From NCBI GenBank assembly GCA_947471745.1, contig CANJKZ010000922.1, positions 3,905,001-3,969,000 on the forward strand: 64,000 nucleotides of DNA, written 5' to 3'. Position numbers and translations under genes: made by a program. Positions within the stretch are counted from its first letter, which is position 1, and every line of letters begins with the position of its first letter. The notes under the pieces are model-generated. The model was not told the origin of the DNA. It worked only from the letters and a program-made list of their open reading frames with translations, and ran no database searches. The DNA is from Closterium sp. Naga37s-1. Its lineage: Eukaryota; Streptophyta; Zygnematophyceae; Desmidiales; Closteriaceae. This document shows, one piece after another, positions 11,417 through 22,070 of the stretch.

Positions 11417-11651
11417 GCGGGCAAGGGCCAAGCACTTCTGCCAATCCCTTCCCTGAGCTGCCCTTTTCCCGCCAGCGTGATAGTGTGAGGGCACACGGGA
11501 CTGCTGCAGAAGACATTGATCCCCTTGGCCAGAAGGGGGATTCTTCACACCCTTTTCCCCCGCTCTTTGGTGCCCTAGGTTAAAGTGCGGAGCACGAGCA
11601 GTTTGTTACACGGGAGGAGTTCCAGGCGCTACGGTCTGAGATGTACGCCAT
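11417..11651 (+). pseudogene. Partial duplicate of exon 3 of the acidic-protein gene
   Basis: About 235 bp match 10868-11102 at an offset of 549 with a few substitutions. Compared with the parent, a G to T change turns GAA into TAA at 11581-11583, so the copy cannot continue the frame. It is cut at 11652, where antisense family-A LTR sequence begins. The 7231-bp tandem duplication starts inside this copy, at GAGCAG 11596-11601. Confidence 0.85.
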
Positions 11652-11652
11652 C

Positions 11653-11725
11653 ACCTCCTCTGGGTCACCTCCAAGGGTCCTTCGGTGTTTTGTACAAGAC
11701 CATCCCCTATCCTCCGGTCCGAGTT
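11653..11725 (-). repeat. Left piece of a minus-strand family-A LTR (split by the gypsy)
   Basis: The reverse complement matches the family-A LTR segment around 679-760 (CTCGGACC...GACCCTTGGAGGTGACCC). It ends at GAGTT 11721-11725, the gypsy target duplication. The rest of this LTR is at 31106-32016. The last ~60 bases of the LTR are missing at 11652. A duplicate lies at 18884-18956. Confidence 0.9.
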
Positions 11726-11812
11726 TGTCACAGGATCAAATTTCCACTCGAGAATAAGATGGAGTAAAGATATGGAAATAAGAAATATGTTGAACGTCAG
11801 CGTACTCTCACA
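11726..11812 (-). repeat. Gypsy 3' LTR, 87 bp (unit 1 copy)
   Basis: On the plus strand it runs TGTCACAGG...CTCTCACA. On the element strand it starts TGTGAGAG and ends CTGTGACA. It is flanked by the polypurine tract at 11813 and by target duplication GAGTT on the other side. It differs from the LTR at 31019-31105 at only a few positions. Confidence 0.9.
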
Positions 11813-11828
11813 CTTCCCCCCTCAAAGC
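11813..11828 (-). other. Gypsy polypurine tract
   Basis: Plus-strand CTTCCCCCCTCAAAGC reads GCTTTGAGGGGGGAAG on the element strand, directly before the 87-bp 3' LTR. It repeats at 19044-19059. Confidence 0.87.
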
Positions 11829-12510
11829 TGGGTGGTAGATGTAACACCCTGCTTGACAAGATAGTCGCGGAGAGAACGTCGGGCGTTACTCATGTCTTCT
11901 TCAGAGACCCAGCTGTCCTCAGAAGGATCATAGCCTTTCCAGCGTACGAGAAACTCCAGGGCGCCATGCCGACGATGACGATGTGCAAGCACAGATTCAA
12001 CCTCGTACTCAAGTTCATCATTCACGAGGACTGGAGGCGGCGGCGGAGGTTGGCGTCCCGTGTACAGCTTATTTGGATCTTGATAGGGTTTAAGAAGCTG
12101 CACGTGGAAGGCGTTATGAATCTTCCAAGAAGCTGGTAGGCGCAAGCGGAATGTGACTGGAGTGACCTGCTCTTCTACGAGGAAAGGTCCGCAGAAGCGA
12201 GGTCGTAACTTGGATGGAAGGTGACCGAGGTTGAGGTTGCATGTGTCGAGAAGCACATTGTCACCAACCGCAATGGTATGATCACGTCGATGGCGATCGG
12301 CCAAGCGTTTCTGTGAAGACTGTATGTCCTGTAGACGCTTGTGTGTCCGATCCCAAAGCTGCTGCATTGTGGTAACGAAGTCGTGCGCGGGTTGGACAGT
12401 TGCAGGTACTGTCGGCTGTTGTGGAGTTAGTGGATGTCGTCCGTAACAGAGGAAAATTGGGGTCTCTCCTGTTGCGGCATGCTTCGCATTATTGTAGGCG
12501 AACTCCAACA
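11829..12510 (-). pseudogene. Gypsy integrase C-terminus with chromodomain (unit 1)
   Basis: This open frame on the minus strand is cut from the rest of integrase by an inversion at about 12510. It begins at the end of the integrase core (EFAYNNAKH, then TGETPIF...YGRHP) and continues through the integrase C-terminal domain (GDNVLLD; LRPRFCGPF; FHVQLLKPY). It ends in a chromodomain (YEVESVLAHR, FLVRWKGYDPSEDSWV). Chromodomains in chromovirus integrases direct insertion to modified histones (known family biology). The first ~22 residues of the open frame come from inverted DNA and are not native. The stop lies at 11822-11824, inside the polypurine tract. Confidence 0.9.
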
Positions 12511-13075
12511 AGACTCTTCGGGAGTAACAAGACTCTTGCCGGGATTGCGAAAGTCTACTACTGGCCTCACATGGCAAACGACGTGCAAAAGTTTGTCACT
12601 TCGTGCAACACGTGTCAGCGGATGAAAAGCAGTAAGCAGAAGAAAGCAGGACTTCTTCAGCCTTTACCCGTCCCGGAACAGCCTTGGCAAGTGGTCAGCT
12701 TGGATTTCATCACCGGTTTACCACCTACCAACGCGGGGCATGACGCCATCCTGGTCGTCATCGACAAATTCTCAAAGATGGGACACTTCATTCCGACACA
12801 TACAACCGCACGCACGGAGGAAACGGCACAGCTATTCCTCAAACACATCATCTCACAGCACGGGATCCCAACAACCCTCATATCCGACAGGGACCCCAAG
12901 TTTACTAGCAAGTTCTGGAAAGAGCTCATGTCGCTCATGGGGACACGCCTAGCAATGTCATCTGCATATCATCCCCAGACCGATGGGCAGACAGAGCGCT
13001 TGAACCAAATTGTGGAACAACTCTTGCGCGCAGCGTGCAAGGACGACATTAACAAGTGGGACTTGCACTTGTCCA
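12511..13075 (+). pseudogene. Inverted gypsy integrase core (unit 1)
   Basis: This part of the minus-strand gypsy reads on the plus strand. It carries FGSNKTLAGIAKVYYWPHM, the paired cysteines CNTCQRMK of the HHCC zinc domain, and the DDE core (LDFITGLPP, ISDRDPKFTS, SAYHPQTDGQTERLNQ). Neighbouring minus-strand frames end exactly where this begins: RNase H/zinc-domain frame ...LLEEFHDVLYAG at about 13076, and the core end EFAYNNAKH at about 12510. One ~565-bp inversion therefore explains the arrangement. The open frame 12400-13164 includes flanking non-native codons at both ends. It is unable to make integrase as part of gag-pol. Confidence 0.9.
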
Positions 13076-13701
13076 GCGTAGAGCACGTCATGGAATTCTT
13101 CGAGAAGCAACTGCCGAAGAGGCGGGTAGTTGGGTACCCATATCTTTGTCGATCCTTTGCGTAGTGCGACGTCGTGATCCCACTGCAACAATTTCTTTTT
13201 CTCTGCTAAGGGAATCTCGGGGTCGATGGTATACCCGTGCGTGAAGAGTCCCTTGAGTAGCGGATTCATCCCCTCAATCTGTATGGCGGCAACGTGTCCA
13301 GGCCGGCTCAGTGCGTCTGCCTTATTCTTGTGTCCCGGCTTGTACACGATGTCGTAGTCGAAGTGCGTCTCGAAGAAGTCAATCCACCTGACTTGTCTTC
13401 TGGAGAGGGTCGGCTGCGTCTTTAGGTACTTCAGGCTGCAATGGTCAGTGTAGACCGTGGTCTTTCTCCCTTCGAGGTAGCATCGCCATGTCTTGAATGC
13501 CGTGATGAACTCTAAGGCCTCTTCGTCGTGAATCGGGTAGTTGAGTTCTGCCCCGTGCAATTTTTTGCTGAGGTAGGCGATTGGTTGTAGTCCTTTCCCT
13601 TGGTCTTGCATCAAGACTGCTCCAACTGCTTGGTCGCTAGCGTCAACTTCGATGACATAGTCTTTTTCTGGATCTGGCAGGATCAGGACGGGTGCGGACG
13701 T
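13076..13701 (-). pseudogene. Gypsy RNase H and linker to integrase (unit 1)
   Basis: This minus-strand frame continues the RT frame of 27811-30714 after the copia insertion. Motifs are VIEVDASDQAVGAVLMQ, AYLSKKL, EALEFITAFKTWRCYL, VYTDHCSLKYL and NKADALSRPG, the typical gypsy RNase H. It then runs to the first part of the integrase zinc domain (LLEEFHDVLYAG), where the inversion starts. The right edge GACGT (13697-13701) is the copia target duplication. In unit 2 the first aspartate region reads VDTSDQ instead of VDASDQ and Asp-Tyr-Val becomes Asp-Tyr-Phe. Confidence 0.92.
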
Positions 13702-14793
13702 TGTTGGGTGCAAATTCACATTGCACGACATCCTGCCGTCTGTTTGTACGAGTATGCGTGTGCGAATGCATTTGGGTGTGAATGGAATGTTCGTGTGTTT
13801 GTTTGTTTTCGCAATTTTCGCTTGATGCATTTGCAGGTACTCGCGCAATGTGCGTTTCGGCACAACATTGTACGCGCTATGAACAGTGCAAGCAGAAAGG
13901 ACGAGCTCGCAAAGGAACCCAAGATGGAAGCTTTGCAGTTCGGTTTAATTGATTGTGCAGATTCAGTTCTATCCAACTCGAACTTGTACTGTTTTGTTTG
14001 GTTGACTATAGTGTAGCAGGGCAGGCACTATAGGGGTACAATTTAGGTGAAGGTTGGATGTTGTTTGTCTGTATCTGCATGCTACAGGGCCAGGGGAAAC
14101 CAGCGGAACCAGCATTTGGCTGGTTGGGCAAAGACAAAACAGGTTCTGTTTTTAGGACCTGAACCTGGTTGTTGTTTTCCCAGGTTGGAAAAACAGAACC
14201 AGAGGTTGTTTACCAATCTACCACCTGCTGTTTTGTCCAGCCAGGTTGGTTCTGTTGCTTGGAACTATTTGGGATCATCCCTGGTTGTTCCCAGGTTGAT
14301 TCCCAAGGTCCTTGCTAGCTAGAACTATATATACCTTCTCTGTTTGTACCTGAATATATTCAAATTGATTCAAGCGAATTCCTTCCTTGCTGGAATTTCG
14401 TATCCACGCGATTCGACAGCAGAATGCTACCGAGTCAACGCTAGTACGCTAGCACTCCAACGCTAGGCAAACGCTGTCCGAGCCGTAACTCTGCAATGGC
14501 AGAACTTTTCGCGAGGCAACTTGGCTCTTTTGAAAGCTCTTAGGGTGAGCTTCGATATAGCGAGTTCTCAGCTTAATCCGATCGACGGTCTGCACGGCAC
14601 GCTGCGCAACGTTCAAGGTACTCTTGCTGTTTTGACTAAGTCCCTCTTGATCCCTCTCTCTACAAACTCGGACCCGAGGATAGGGGCTGGTCTTGTACCA
14701 AGCATCCAGGGACCCTTGGAGGTGACCCCGAGGAGAGGTTTTAAGTTGGATAACGTCTTAATAGCCTGAGATTATTAGGCCCTTACACCAACA
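13702..14793 (+). repeat. 5' LTR of copia A2 (unit 1), 1092 bp
   Basis: It runs from TGTTGGGTGC to ACACCAACA. A TATA-like TATATATA lies at 14326-14333. It appears identical to the unit 2 copy at 20933-22024 but differs from the 3' LTR (26719-27805) by a few percent, most visibly around 14400-14520. Confidence 0.94.
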
Positions 14794-14796
14794 AGC

Positions 14797-14808
14797 TGGT
14801 ATCAGAGC
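14797..14808 (+). other. Primer-binding site of A2 (unit 1)
   Basis: TGGTATCAGAGC, three bases after the LTR, matches the initiator tRNA-Met 3' end exactly. The same site is at 22028-22039 in unit 2. Confidence 0.92.
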
Positions 14809-14839
14809 TGCGTTATAGTAATCCTCGTTATAGGTAGCT

Positions 14840-17800
14840 ATGGCGGGAAATACCTCGGCGGGAGCTGGTGAATCTTCAACCCAAGATCGTAGCGGCAGCC
14901 AGGATTCTGGTGTTTCGGGGCCAAGGGGAGCGCGAACAAACCAGGGCTCGTTGATCAAGGAGGTGCTGAAGAACTTCACCGTCAAGAAGTTCAATGGTGA
15001 GGGCTATGATGATTGGGCCTGGAAAATTCAACTTTATTTCCATCAGATTGGATTGCTGAAACTCATGATTGGGGAGGAGCCTAGACCGAGTGACCCCGCG
15101 CTGCAGGAAGATTGGGACGAGCGCGCCTCGGCTGGCTACTACTTGATGTCGCAGAGTTTGGAGCTGAACCAGCGTCACCACGTCATGCACCTGCTGCCGG
15201 AGGTTGATTGCGGTCCGAAGGCATGGACCGTGTTGAAGGAGCTGCACGCCCCGACCTCCGTTGTCGCAACGTTGATGCTGGAGAGGGAGCTGTCCGCGTT
15301 GCGCTTGAGCGAGGGAGAGCCGGTGCAACCTGTTTTGGACAAAATGCGCGACCTCTACGCGAAGTTGGCGACCGCGGGAATCACATATCCGGAGCAGACC
15401 AAGTGCTTGAAGATGCTATCGCTGCTGCCGGAATCGTGGCTTCAATTCACGAGCGGATTGAGCCTGCCGCAGAACCAGAGCATGTGGACGCTCGAGAGGG
15501 TGCGGACGAAGATTCTGGAGGAGGACTTCCGTCGCCGCCAACTGAGGGGTGGAGACGACGGCAGCAGCGGCTACGGGATGCAAAGGAGCCGACGTGGCAG
15601 AGGACGTGGCTTCGGTGGTGCTGGACGCGGTGCAAAGAAGGACGACGACTCCAACGACCAACAAGGAGGTACCGGTTGGGGTCGCGGTGCGAAATCTGGA
15701 CGTGGGGGCAAGTCGGGTGCTGGTGGCAAAATGAAAGGGAGTTGCTGGTATTGTGAGAAGGAGGGGCACCCCTGGTTTTTGTGCTATAAGAAACCCGATG
15801 GATGGACCCCCCAGAATCGTCACCAGGATGGCGGCGCGCGGAGGAACCAGAAAAACGACGCGAACATGGTCGTCGATTTGTCCGACAACAACCCGAAGAG
15901 CAACGGCGGTGCAGAGAAGAAGAAGGAGCGCACCGCAGGCCAGTTCTTCCATATTGGAGAGCAGGGGGAGCAACGAGACGCCTCTGCAAAGGTTGGAGCA
16001 GAGCTGCATCCCCTGGACTATTGGGTGTTGGACACGGGCGCTGCTTGGACGATGACGCCGCGCAAGGAGCTGCTTGATGACGTACGAGCTGCACCGATCA
16101 ATGAGGTGTGCTCTGCCTCTGGACACGCACTGAAGGTGGCTGGTGCAGGACGAGCTGCATTCAAGGGAGCGGATGGCAAGCCGGTGGTGCTGCACGACGT
16201 TCTCCTTGTTCCTGATCTCAAGGCCAACCTCATCTCCCTCCGTAAGCTTGCCAAGGCTGGGGTGAGCACTAGCACGGATGGGGCACGCACGTACAAGGGG
16301 CAGCTGGGAAATCAGGTGCTTTGGGATCTGCACGAGAGCAAGGATGTGTACAGATCCATGTGGCAGCTGCCGGCGTTGGCGTGGCACGGTGGGGGGCAGG
16401 CTGGAGAGGGGTCTGCATCCCAGGGGGAGTGCAACGCCGTTGGAGGGGTTGGTGTGAAAGTGTCGGCCAGATCTGGGGAGACAGATTGGGCAACGGCACA
16501 CCGACACTTGGGGCATGTGGCAATGCCCTTATTGAAGCAGCTAGAGAAGGATGGAGCAGTCAAGGGTTTGAAGCTGAACGGACAGCCACCCGATGACACC
16601 TGTCAAATCTGTTTGCTCTCAAAATTCACTCGTTTCCCTTTTCATAGCGTGACTGGCAGGAGCAAGAAGCCTTTGGAGCTGGTTGACATGGACCTGGTGG
16701 GGCCGCTGCCGGTGCAAGGGCACAAGGGGGAGCGGTATTTCCTAACCATTGTGGATGATTGGAGCAGACTCATGTGGGCGTATCCGCTGAAGCAAAAGGA
16801 CCACGCCGCCTCTACGATAAAGGAAGATTGGCTGCCATTCGTTGAGAAGCAAGCGGAGTGCGTAGTGAAGCGGATTAGGACAGACCGGGGTGGTGAGTTC
16901 CTTGGAGCTGAAACGACGGCCTGGCTCAAGAAGCAGGGCATTCAGAGGGAGCTCACAACGGCTTAAACCCCGCAGTCCAACGGTGTAGCAGAACGGGCGA
17001 ACCGGACCATTCTTGAGACAGCTAGGGCGCTGCTCATAGAATCAGGGGTGGGCAATTCCATGTGGCCCCATGCTGTCCGGCACGCTACCGTGGCTAGGAA
17101 CAGGGTGCTCACTAAGGTTGGTAATGAATCGTGGGTGCCGCTGGAGAGGTGGCTTGGGAGGAAGCCGCCGGTGGACATGCTGAGGGTGTTCGGTTGCATG
17201 GCAGTCGCCCACGTCCCAAAGAATTATCGAAGTAACTTGGGGGCGAGTGCAATCTGGTGTGTGCATTTGGGGCTGGCTGCTGAGAGCAAGGGATGGCTGC
17301 TATGGGAACCGTCCAAGGGTGTGTTATTTGACAGCAGGGATGTGAAGTTTGTTGAGGGCATGATATATGGGGGATGGAAGAAACAGCCGGAGACCAAGGT
17401 ATCCGAGCAGATGGAGCAGATCACCATGCAGCTGGACCTGACTCCTAGTGTGTGGGAGGAGGGGGAGGAGGCAGCTGCAGAGGGTGGCGATGGAGAGAAG
17501 GTGCAGGAGGCACCTGCTGGTGGAGGAGATGATGTGGAGACTAGTGGTAGCACCAAGGAAGCTGCTGGATCTGAGGGAGGAGAACAGCAGCTGGGAAAAG
17601 CTAAGGTTCCTGCGCTACCATCAAGGAGGAAGCCGAAGGGTGTCGTTATGAGGGGATGGAAGACACCCGTCTCCAGGCCAGGACGTACCCGTATGGCCAC
17701 TATGAAGCTGACTGCAGGAGCTGATGTAGCAGAGCAGCAGCTTGGGAATGAGGAGGCATTGCTGATTCTACCGCATGGCTATGACCCGGATGAGGGGGAT

Positions 17801-18826
17801 GAACCTGCCTACTGTTTTCTTGCCCCTGCACCAGAGGAACCAGCAAGCATGGAGGAGGCATTAGCTGGACCAGATAGGGAGAAGTGGCTGGTTTCTAGGG
17901 ATGCTGAGTACCAAGGCCTGTTAGAGAATGGGACATGGGATCTGGTGGTGCTGCCTGAGGGGAAGAAAGCCGTACAGTACAAGTGGGTGCTAAGGATCAA
18001 GACCGATGACAAGGGACAGGTCACCATCTACAAGAGTAGGCTGGTGGCTAAGGGGTTTATGCAGAAGGAGAAGCAGGACTTCAATGAGATCTTTGCTCCC
18101 ACTGCCAAACCCCCTACCCTCCGTGTCTTGTTGGCAGATGCAGCCGTTAGTGGGAAATTCATCATTCAGATGGATATATCAACGGCATTCCTCAATGGGA
18201 TTTTAGAGGAGGATGTGTACATGACGCAGCCACCTGGGTATGAGGATGGTACGGGCAGGGTATGCAAGCTGAAAAAGTCCATGTATGGCTTGAAGCAGGC
18301 GCCACGCTGCTGGTACCAGAAGTTGGCAGCTGTTTTAGAGGAGATGGGATTCAGGACCAGTAGCTGTGATGAGAGCCTCTTTCTCAAGGGGGAGGGGGAG
18401 AAGCTGGTGCTGTTTCTGGTCTACGTGGACGACATTCTTCTCTTCAGCAGCAGCATGAAGGAGATCCAGAACGTGCAGCAGCAGCTGATGAAGAACTTCA
18501 AGTGCAAGACCCTTGGGGAGGTAAAATACTACCTCGGGATGCACGTAGAGAGGGATCTGGATCACAGGTGGTTGAAGCTGCACCAGGAGAAGTTCATCAA
18601 GGAGCTGGGGGAGAAGTATGGGATTGAGAATGAGCGCAAGGTTGCAACTCCCCTGCCAGCAGAATTCAAGCTTGTGAAGGCAGCAGAGGATGAAGGGGTT
18701 GAAGCCGAGGAGCAGCTGCAATTTCAGTCCTTGGTGGGCAGCCTCTTGTATGCAGCAGTTCACACAAGGCCCGACATCTCTTTCTCGGTTGGGCAGCTGG
18801 CTAGGGTGGTGCAGAATCCATCAGAG
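14840..18826 (+). pseudogene. Copia A2 gag-pol, unit 1, truncated before RNase H
   Basis: One frame runs gag, CCHC knuckle (CWYCEKEGHPWFLC), protease (VLDTGAAW), pre-integrase zinc motif, integrase core (DRGGEF), then TAA at 16964-16966, where A1 has TAC (Tyr). It continues in the same frame from 16967 through the integrase end, linker and RT (YVDD near 18425) to VVQNPSEEQ. At the duplication junction (18827) it is fused in frame to sequence from the exon 3 duplicate and antisense LTR, adding about 50 foreign residues before a stop at 18986-18988. RNase H is missing. A histidine in the integrase motif (ELVHMDLVGP in unit 2) is aspartate here (16685 G). Not functional. Confidence 0.95.
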
Positions 18827-18956
18827 GAGCAGTTTGTTACACGGGAGGAGTTCCAGGCGCTACGGTCTGAGATGTACGCCATCACCTCCTCTGGGTCACC
18901 TCCAAGGGTCCTTCGGTGTTTTGTACAAGACCATCCCCTATCCTCCGGTCCGAGTT

Positions 18957-19043
18957 TGTCACAGGATCAAATTTCCACTCGAGAATAAGATGGAGTAAAG
19001 ATATGGAAATAAGAAATATGTTGAACGTCAGCGTACTCTCACA
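18957..19043 (-). repeat. Gypsy 3' LTR, 87 bp (unit 2 copy)
   Basis: Copy of 11726-11812 created by the tandem duplication. It is preceded by GAGTT at 18952-18956 and followed by the polypurine tract 19044-19059. Confidence 0.9.
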
Positions 19044-19059
19044 CTTCCCCCCTCAAAGC

Positions 19060-19741
19060 TGGGTGGTAGATGTAACACCCTGCTTGACAAGATAGTCGCG
19101 GAGAGAACGTCGGGCGTTACTCATGTCTTCTTCAGAGACCCAGCTGTCCTCAGAAGGATCATAGCCTTTCCAGCGTACGAGAAACTCCAGGGCGCCATGC
19201 CGACGATGACGATGTGCAAGCACAGATTCAACCTCGTACTCAAGTTCATCATTCACGAGGACTGGAGGCGGCGGCGGAGGTTGGCGTCCCGTGTACAGCT
19301 TATTTGGATCTTGATAGGGTTTAAGAAGCTGCACGTGGAAGGCGTTATGAATCTTCCAAGAAGCTGGTAGGCGCAAGCGGAATGTGACTGGAGTGACCTG
19401 CTCTTCTACGAGGAAAGGTCCGCAGAAGCGAGGTCGTAACTTGGATGGAAGGTGACCGAGGTTGAGGTTGCATGTGTCGAGAAGCACATTGTCACCAACC
19501 GCAATGGTATGATCACGTCGATGGCGATCGGCCAAGCGTTTCTGTGAAGACTGTATGTCCTGTAGACGCTTGTGTGTCCGATCCCAAAGCTGCTGCATTG
19601 TGGTAACGAAGTCGTGCGCGGGTTGGACAGTTGCAGGTACTGTCGGCTGTTGTGGAGTTAGTGGATGTCGTCCGTAACAGAGGAAAATTGGGGTCTCTCC
19701 TGTTGCGGCATGCTTCGCATTATTGTAGGCGAACTCCAACA
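19060..19741 (-). pseudogene. Gypsy integrase C-terminus and chromodomain (unit 2)
   Basis: Duplicate of 11829-12510 with no visible difference in the translated frame. It carries the same chromodomain (YEVESVLAHR, FLVRWKGYD) and is cut from the integrase core by the same inversion, so the inversion is older than the duplication. Confidence 0.9.
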
Positions 19742-20306
19742 AGACTCTTCGGGAGTAACAAGACTCTTGCCGGGATTGCGAAAGTCTACTACTGGCCTCA
19801 CATGGCAAACGACGTGCAAAAGTTTGTCACTTCGTGCAACACGTGTCAGCGGATGAAAAGCAGTAAGCAGAAGAAAGCAGGACTTCTTCAGCCTTTACCC
19901 GTCCCGGAACAGCCTTGGCAAGTGGTCAGCTTGGATTTCATCACCGGTTTACCACCTACCAACGCGGGGCATGACGCCATCCTGGTCGTCATCGACAAAT
20001 TCTCAAAGATGGGACACTTCATTCCGACACATACAACCGCACGCACGGAGGAAACGGCACAGCTATTCCTCAAACACATCATCTCACAGCACGGGATCCC
20101 AACAACCCTCATATCCGACAGGGACCCCAAGTTTACTAGCAAGTTCTGGAAAGAGCTCATGTCGCTCATGGGGACACGCCTAGCAATGTCATCTGCATAT
20201 CATCCCCAGACCGATGGGCAGACAGAGCGCTTGAACCAAATTGTGGAACAACTCTTGCGCGCAGCGTGCAAGGACGACATTAACAAGTGGGACTTGCACT
20301 TGTCCA
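19742..20306 (+). pseudogene. Inverted gypsy integrase core (unit 2)
   Basis: Duplicate of 12511-13075. The same HHCC and DDE motifs read on the plus strand inside a minus-strand element. The translated frame 19631-20395 is identical to that at 12400-13164. Confidence 0.9.
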
Positions 20307-20932
20307 GCGTAGAGCACGTCATGGAATTCTTCGAGAAGCAACTGCCGAAGAGGCGGGTAGTTGGGTACCCATATCTTTGTCGATCCTTTGCGTAGTGCGA
20401 CGTCGTGATCCCACTGCAACAATTTCTTTTTCTCTGCTAAGGGAATCTCGGGGTCGATGGTATACCCGTGCGTGAAGAGTCCCTTGAGTAGCGGATTCAT
20501 CCCCTCAATCTGTATGGCGGCAACGTGTCCAGGCCGGCTCAGTGCGTCTGCCTTATTCTTGTGTCCCGGCTTGTACACGATGTCGTAGTCGAAGTGCGTC
20601 TCGAAGAAGTCAATCTACCTGACTTGTCTTCTGGAGAGGGTCGGCTGCGTCTTTAGGTACTTCAGGCTGCAATGGTCAGTGTAGACCGTGGTCTTTCTCC
20701 CTTCGAGGTAGCATCGCCATGTCTTGAATGCCGTGATGAACTCTAAGGCCTCTTCGTCGTGAATCGGGTAGTTGAGTTCTGCCCCGTGCAATTTTTTGCT
20801 GAGGTAGGCGATTGGTTGTAGTCCTTTCCCTTGGTCTTGCATCAAGACTGCTCCAACTGCTTGGTCGCTAGTGTCAACTTCGATGAAATAGTCTTTTTCT
20901 GGATCTGGCAGGATCAGGACGGGTGCGGACGT
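20307..20932 (-). pseudogene. Gypsy RNase H (unit 2)
   Basis: Duplicate of 13076-13701 with three substitutions (20616, 20872, 20887). The first makes an in-frame stop on the minus strand: plus-strand CTA at 20616-20618 reads TAG where unit 1 has TGG (Trp). The frame is therefore split into 20189-20578 and 20615-21094. This is an extra lesion acquired after the duplication or present in the source copy. Confidence 0.88.
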
Positions 20933-22024
20933 TGTTGGGTGCAAATTCACATTGCACGACATCCTGCCGTCTGTTTGTACGAGTATGCGTGTGCGAATGC
21001 ATTTGGGTGTGAATGGAATGTTCGTGTGTTTGTTTGTTTTCGCAATTTTCGCTTGATGCATTTGCAGGTACTCGCGCAATGTGCGTTTCGGCACAACATT
21101 GTACGCGCTATGAACAGTGCAAGCAGAAAGGACGAGCTCGCAAAGGAACCCAAGATGGAAGCTTTGCAGTTCGGTTTAATTGATTGTGCAGATTCAGTTC
21201 TATCCAACTCGAACTTGTACTGTTTTGTTTGGTTGACTATAGTGTAGCAGGGCAGGCACTATAGGGGTACAATTTAGGTGAAGGTTGGATGTTGTTTGTC
21301 TGTATCTGCATGCTACAGGGCCAGGGGAAACCAGCGGAACCAGCATTTGGCTGGTTGGGCAAAGACAAAACAGGTTCTGTTTTTAGGACCTGAACCTGGT
21401 TGTTGTTTTCCCAGGTTGGAAAAACAGAACCAGAGGTTGTTTACCAATCTACCACCTGCTGTTTTGTCCAGCCAGGTTGGTTCTGTTGCTTGGAACTATT
21501 TGGGATCATCCCTGGTTGTTCCCAGGTTGATTCCCAAGGTCCTTGCTAGCTAGAACTATATATACCTTCTCTGTTTGTACCTGAATATATTCAAATTGAT
21601 TCAAGCGAATTCCTTCCTTGCTGGAATTTCGTATCCACGCGATTCGACAGCAGAATGCTACCGAGTCAACGCTAGTACGCTAGCACTCCAACGCTAGGCA
21701 AACGCTGTCCGAGCCGTAACTCTGCAATGGCAGAACTTTTCGCGAGGCAACTTGGCTCTTTTGAAAGCTCTTAGGGTGAGCTTCGATATAGCGAGTTCTC
21801 AGCTTAATCCGATCGACGGTCTGCACGGCACGCTGCGCAACGTTCAAGGTACTCTTGCTGTTTTGACTAAGTCCCTCTTGATCCCTCTCTCTACAAACTC
21901 GGACCCGAGGATAGGGGCTGGTCTTGTACCAAGCATCCAGGGACCCTTGGAGGTGACCCCGAGGAGAGGTTTTAAGTTGGATAACGTCTTAATAGCCTGA
22001 GATTATTAGGCCCTTACACCAACA
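20933..22024 (+). repeat. 5' LTR of copia A2 (unit 2), 1092 bp
   Basis: Copy of 13702-14793 at +7231. It pairs with the 3' LTR 26719-27805 as the native element. The primer site follows at 22028-22039. Confidence 0.94.
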
Positions 22025-22070
22025 AGCTGGTATCAGAGCTGCGTTATAGTAATCCTCGTTATAGGTAGCT

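Larger units (their letters stand above)
11596..18826. repeat. Tandem duplication unit 1 (7231 bp)
   Basis: Every landmark reappears exactly 7231 bp downstream (LTR 13702/20933, gag ATG 14840/22071, inverted integrase 12400/19631). The unit holds the tail of the exon duplicate, an LTR fragment, the 3' half of the gypsy, and copia A2 from its 5' LTR to just before RNase H. Seven substitutions were noted between units, at 13385, 13641, 13656, 16599, 16685, 16997 and 17650 of this unit. Confidence 0.96.
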
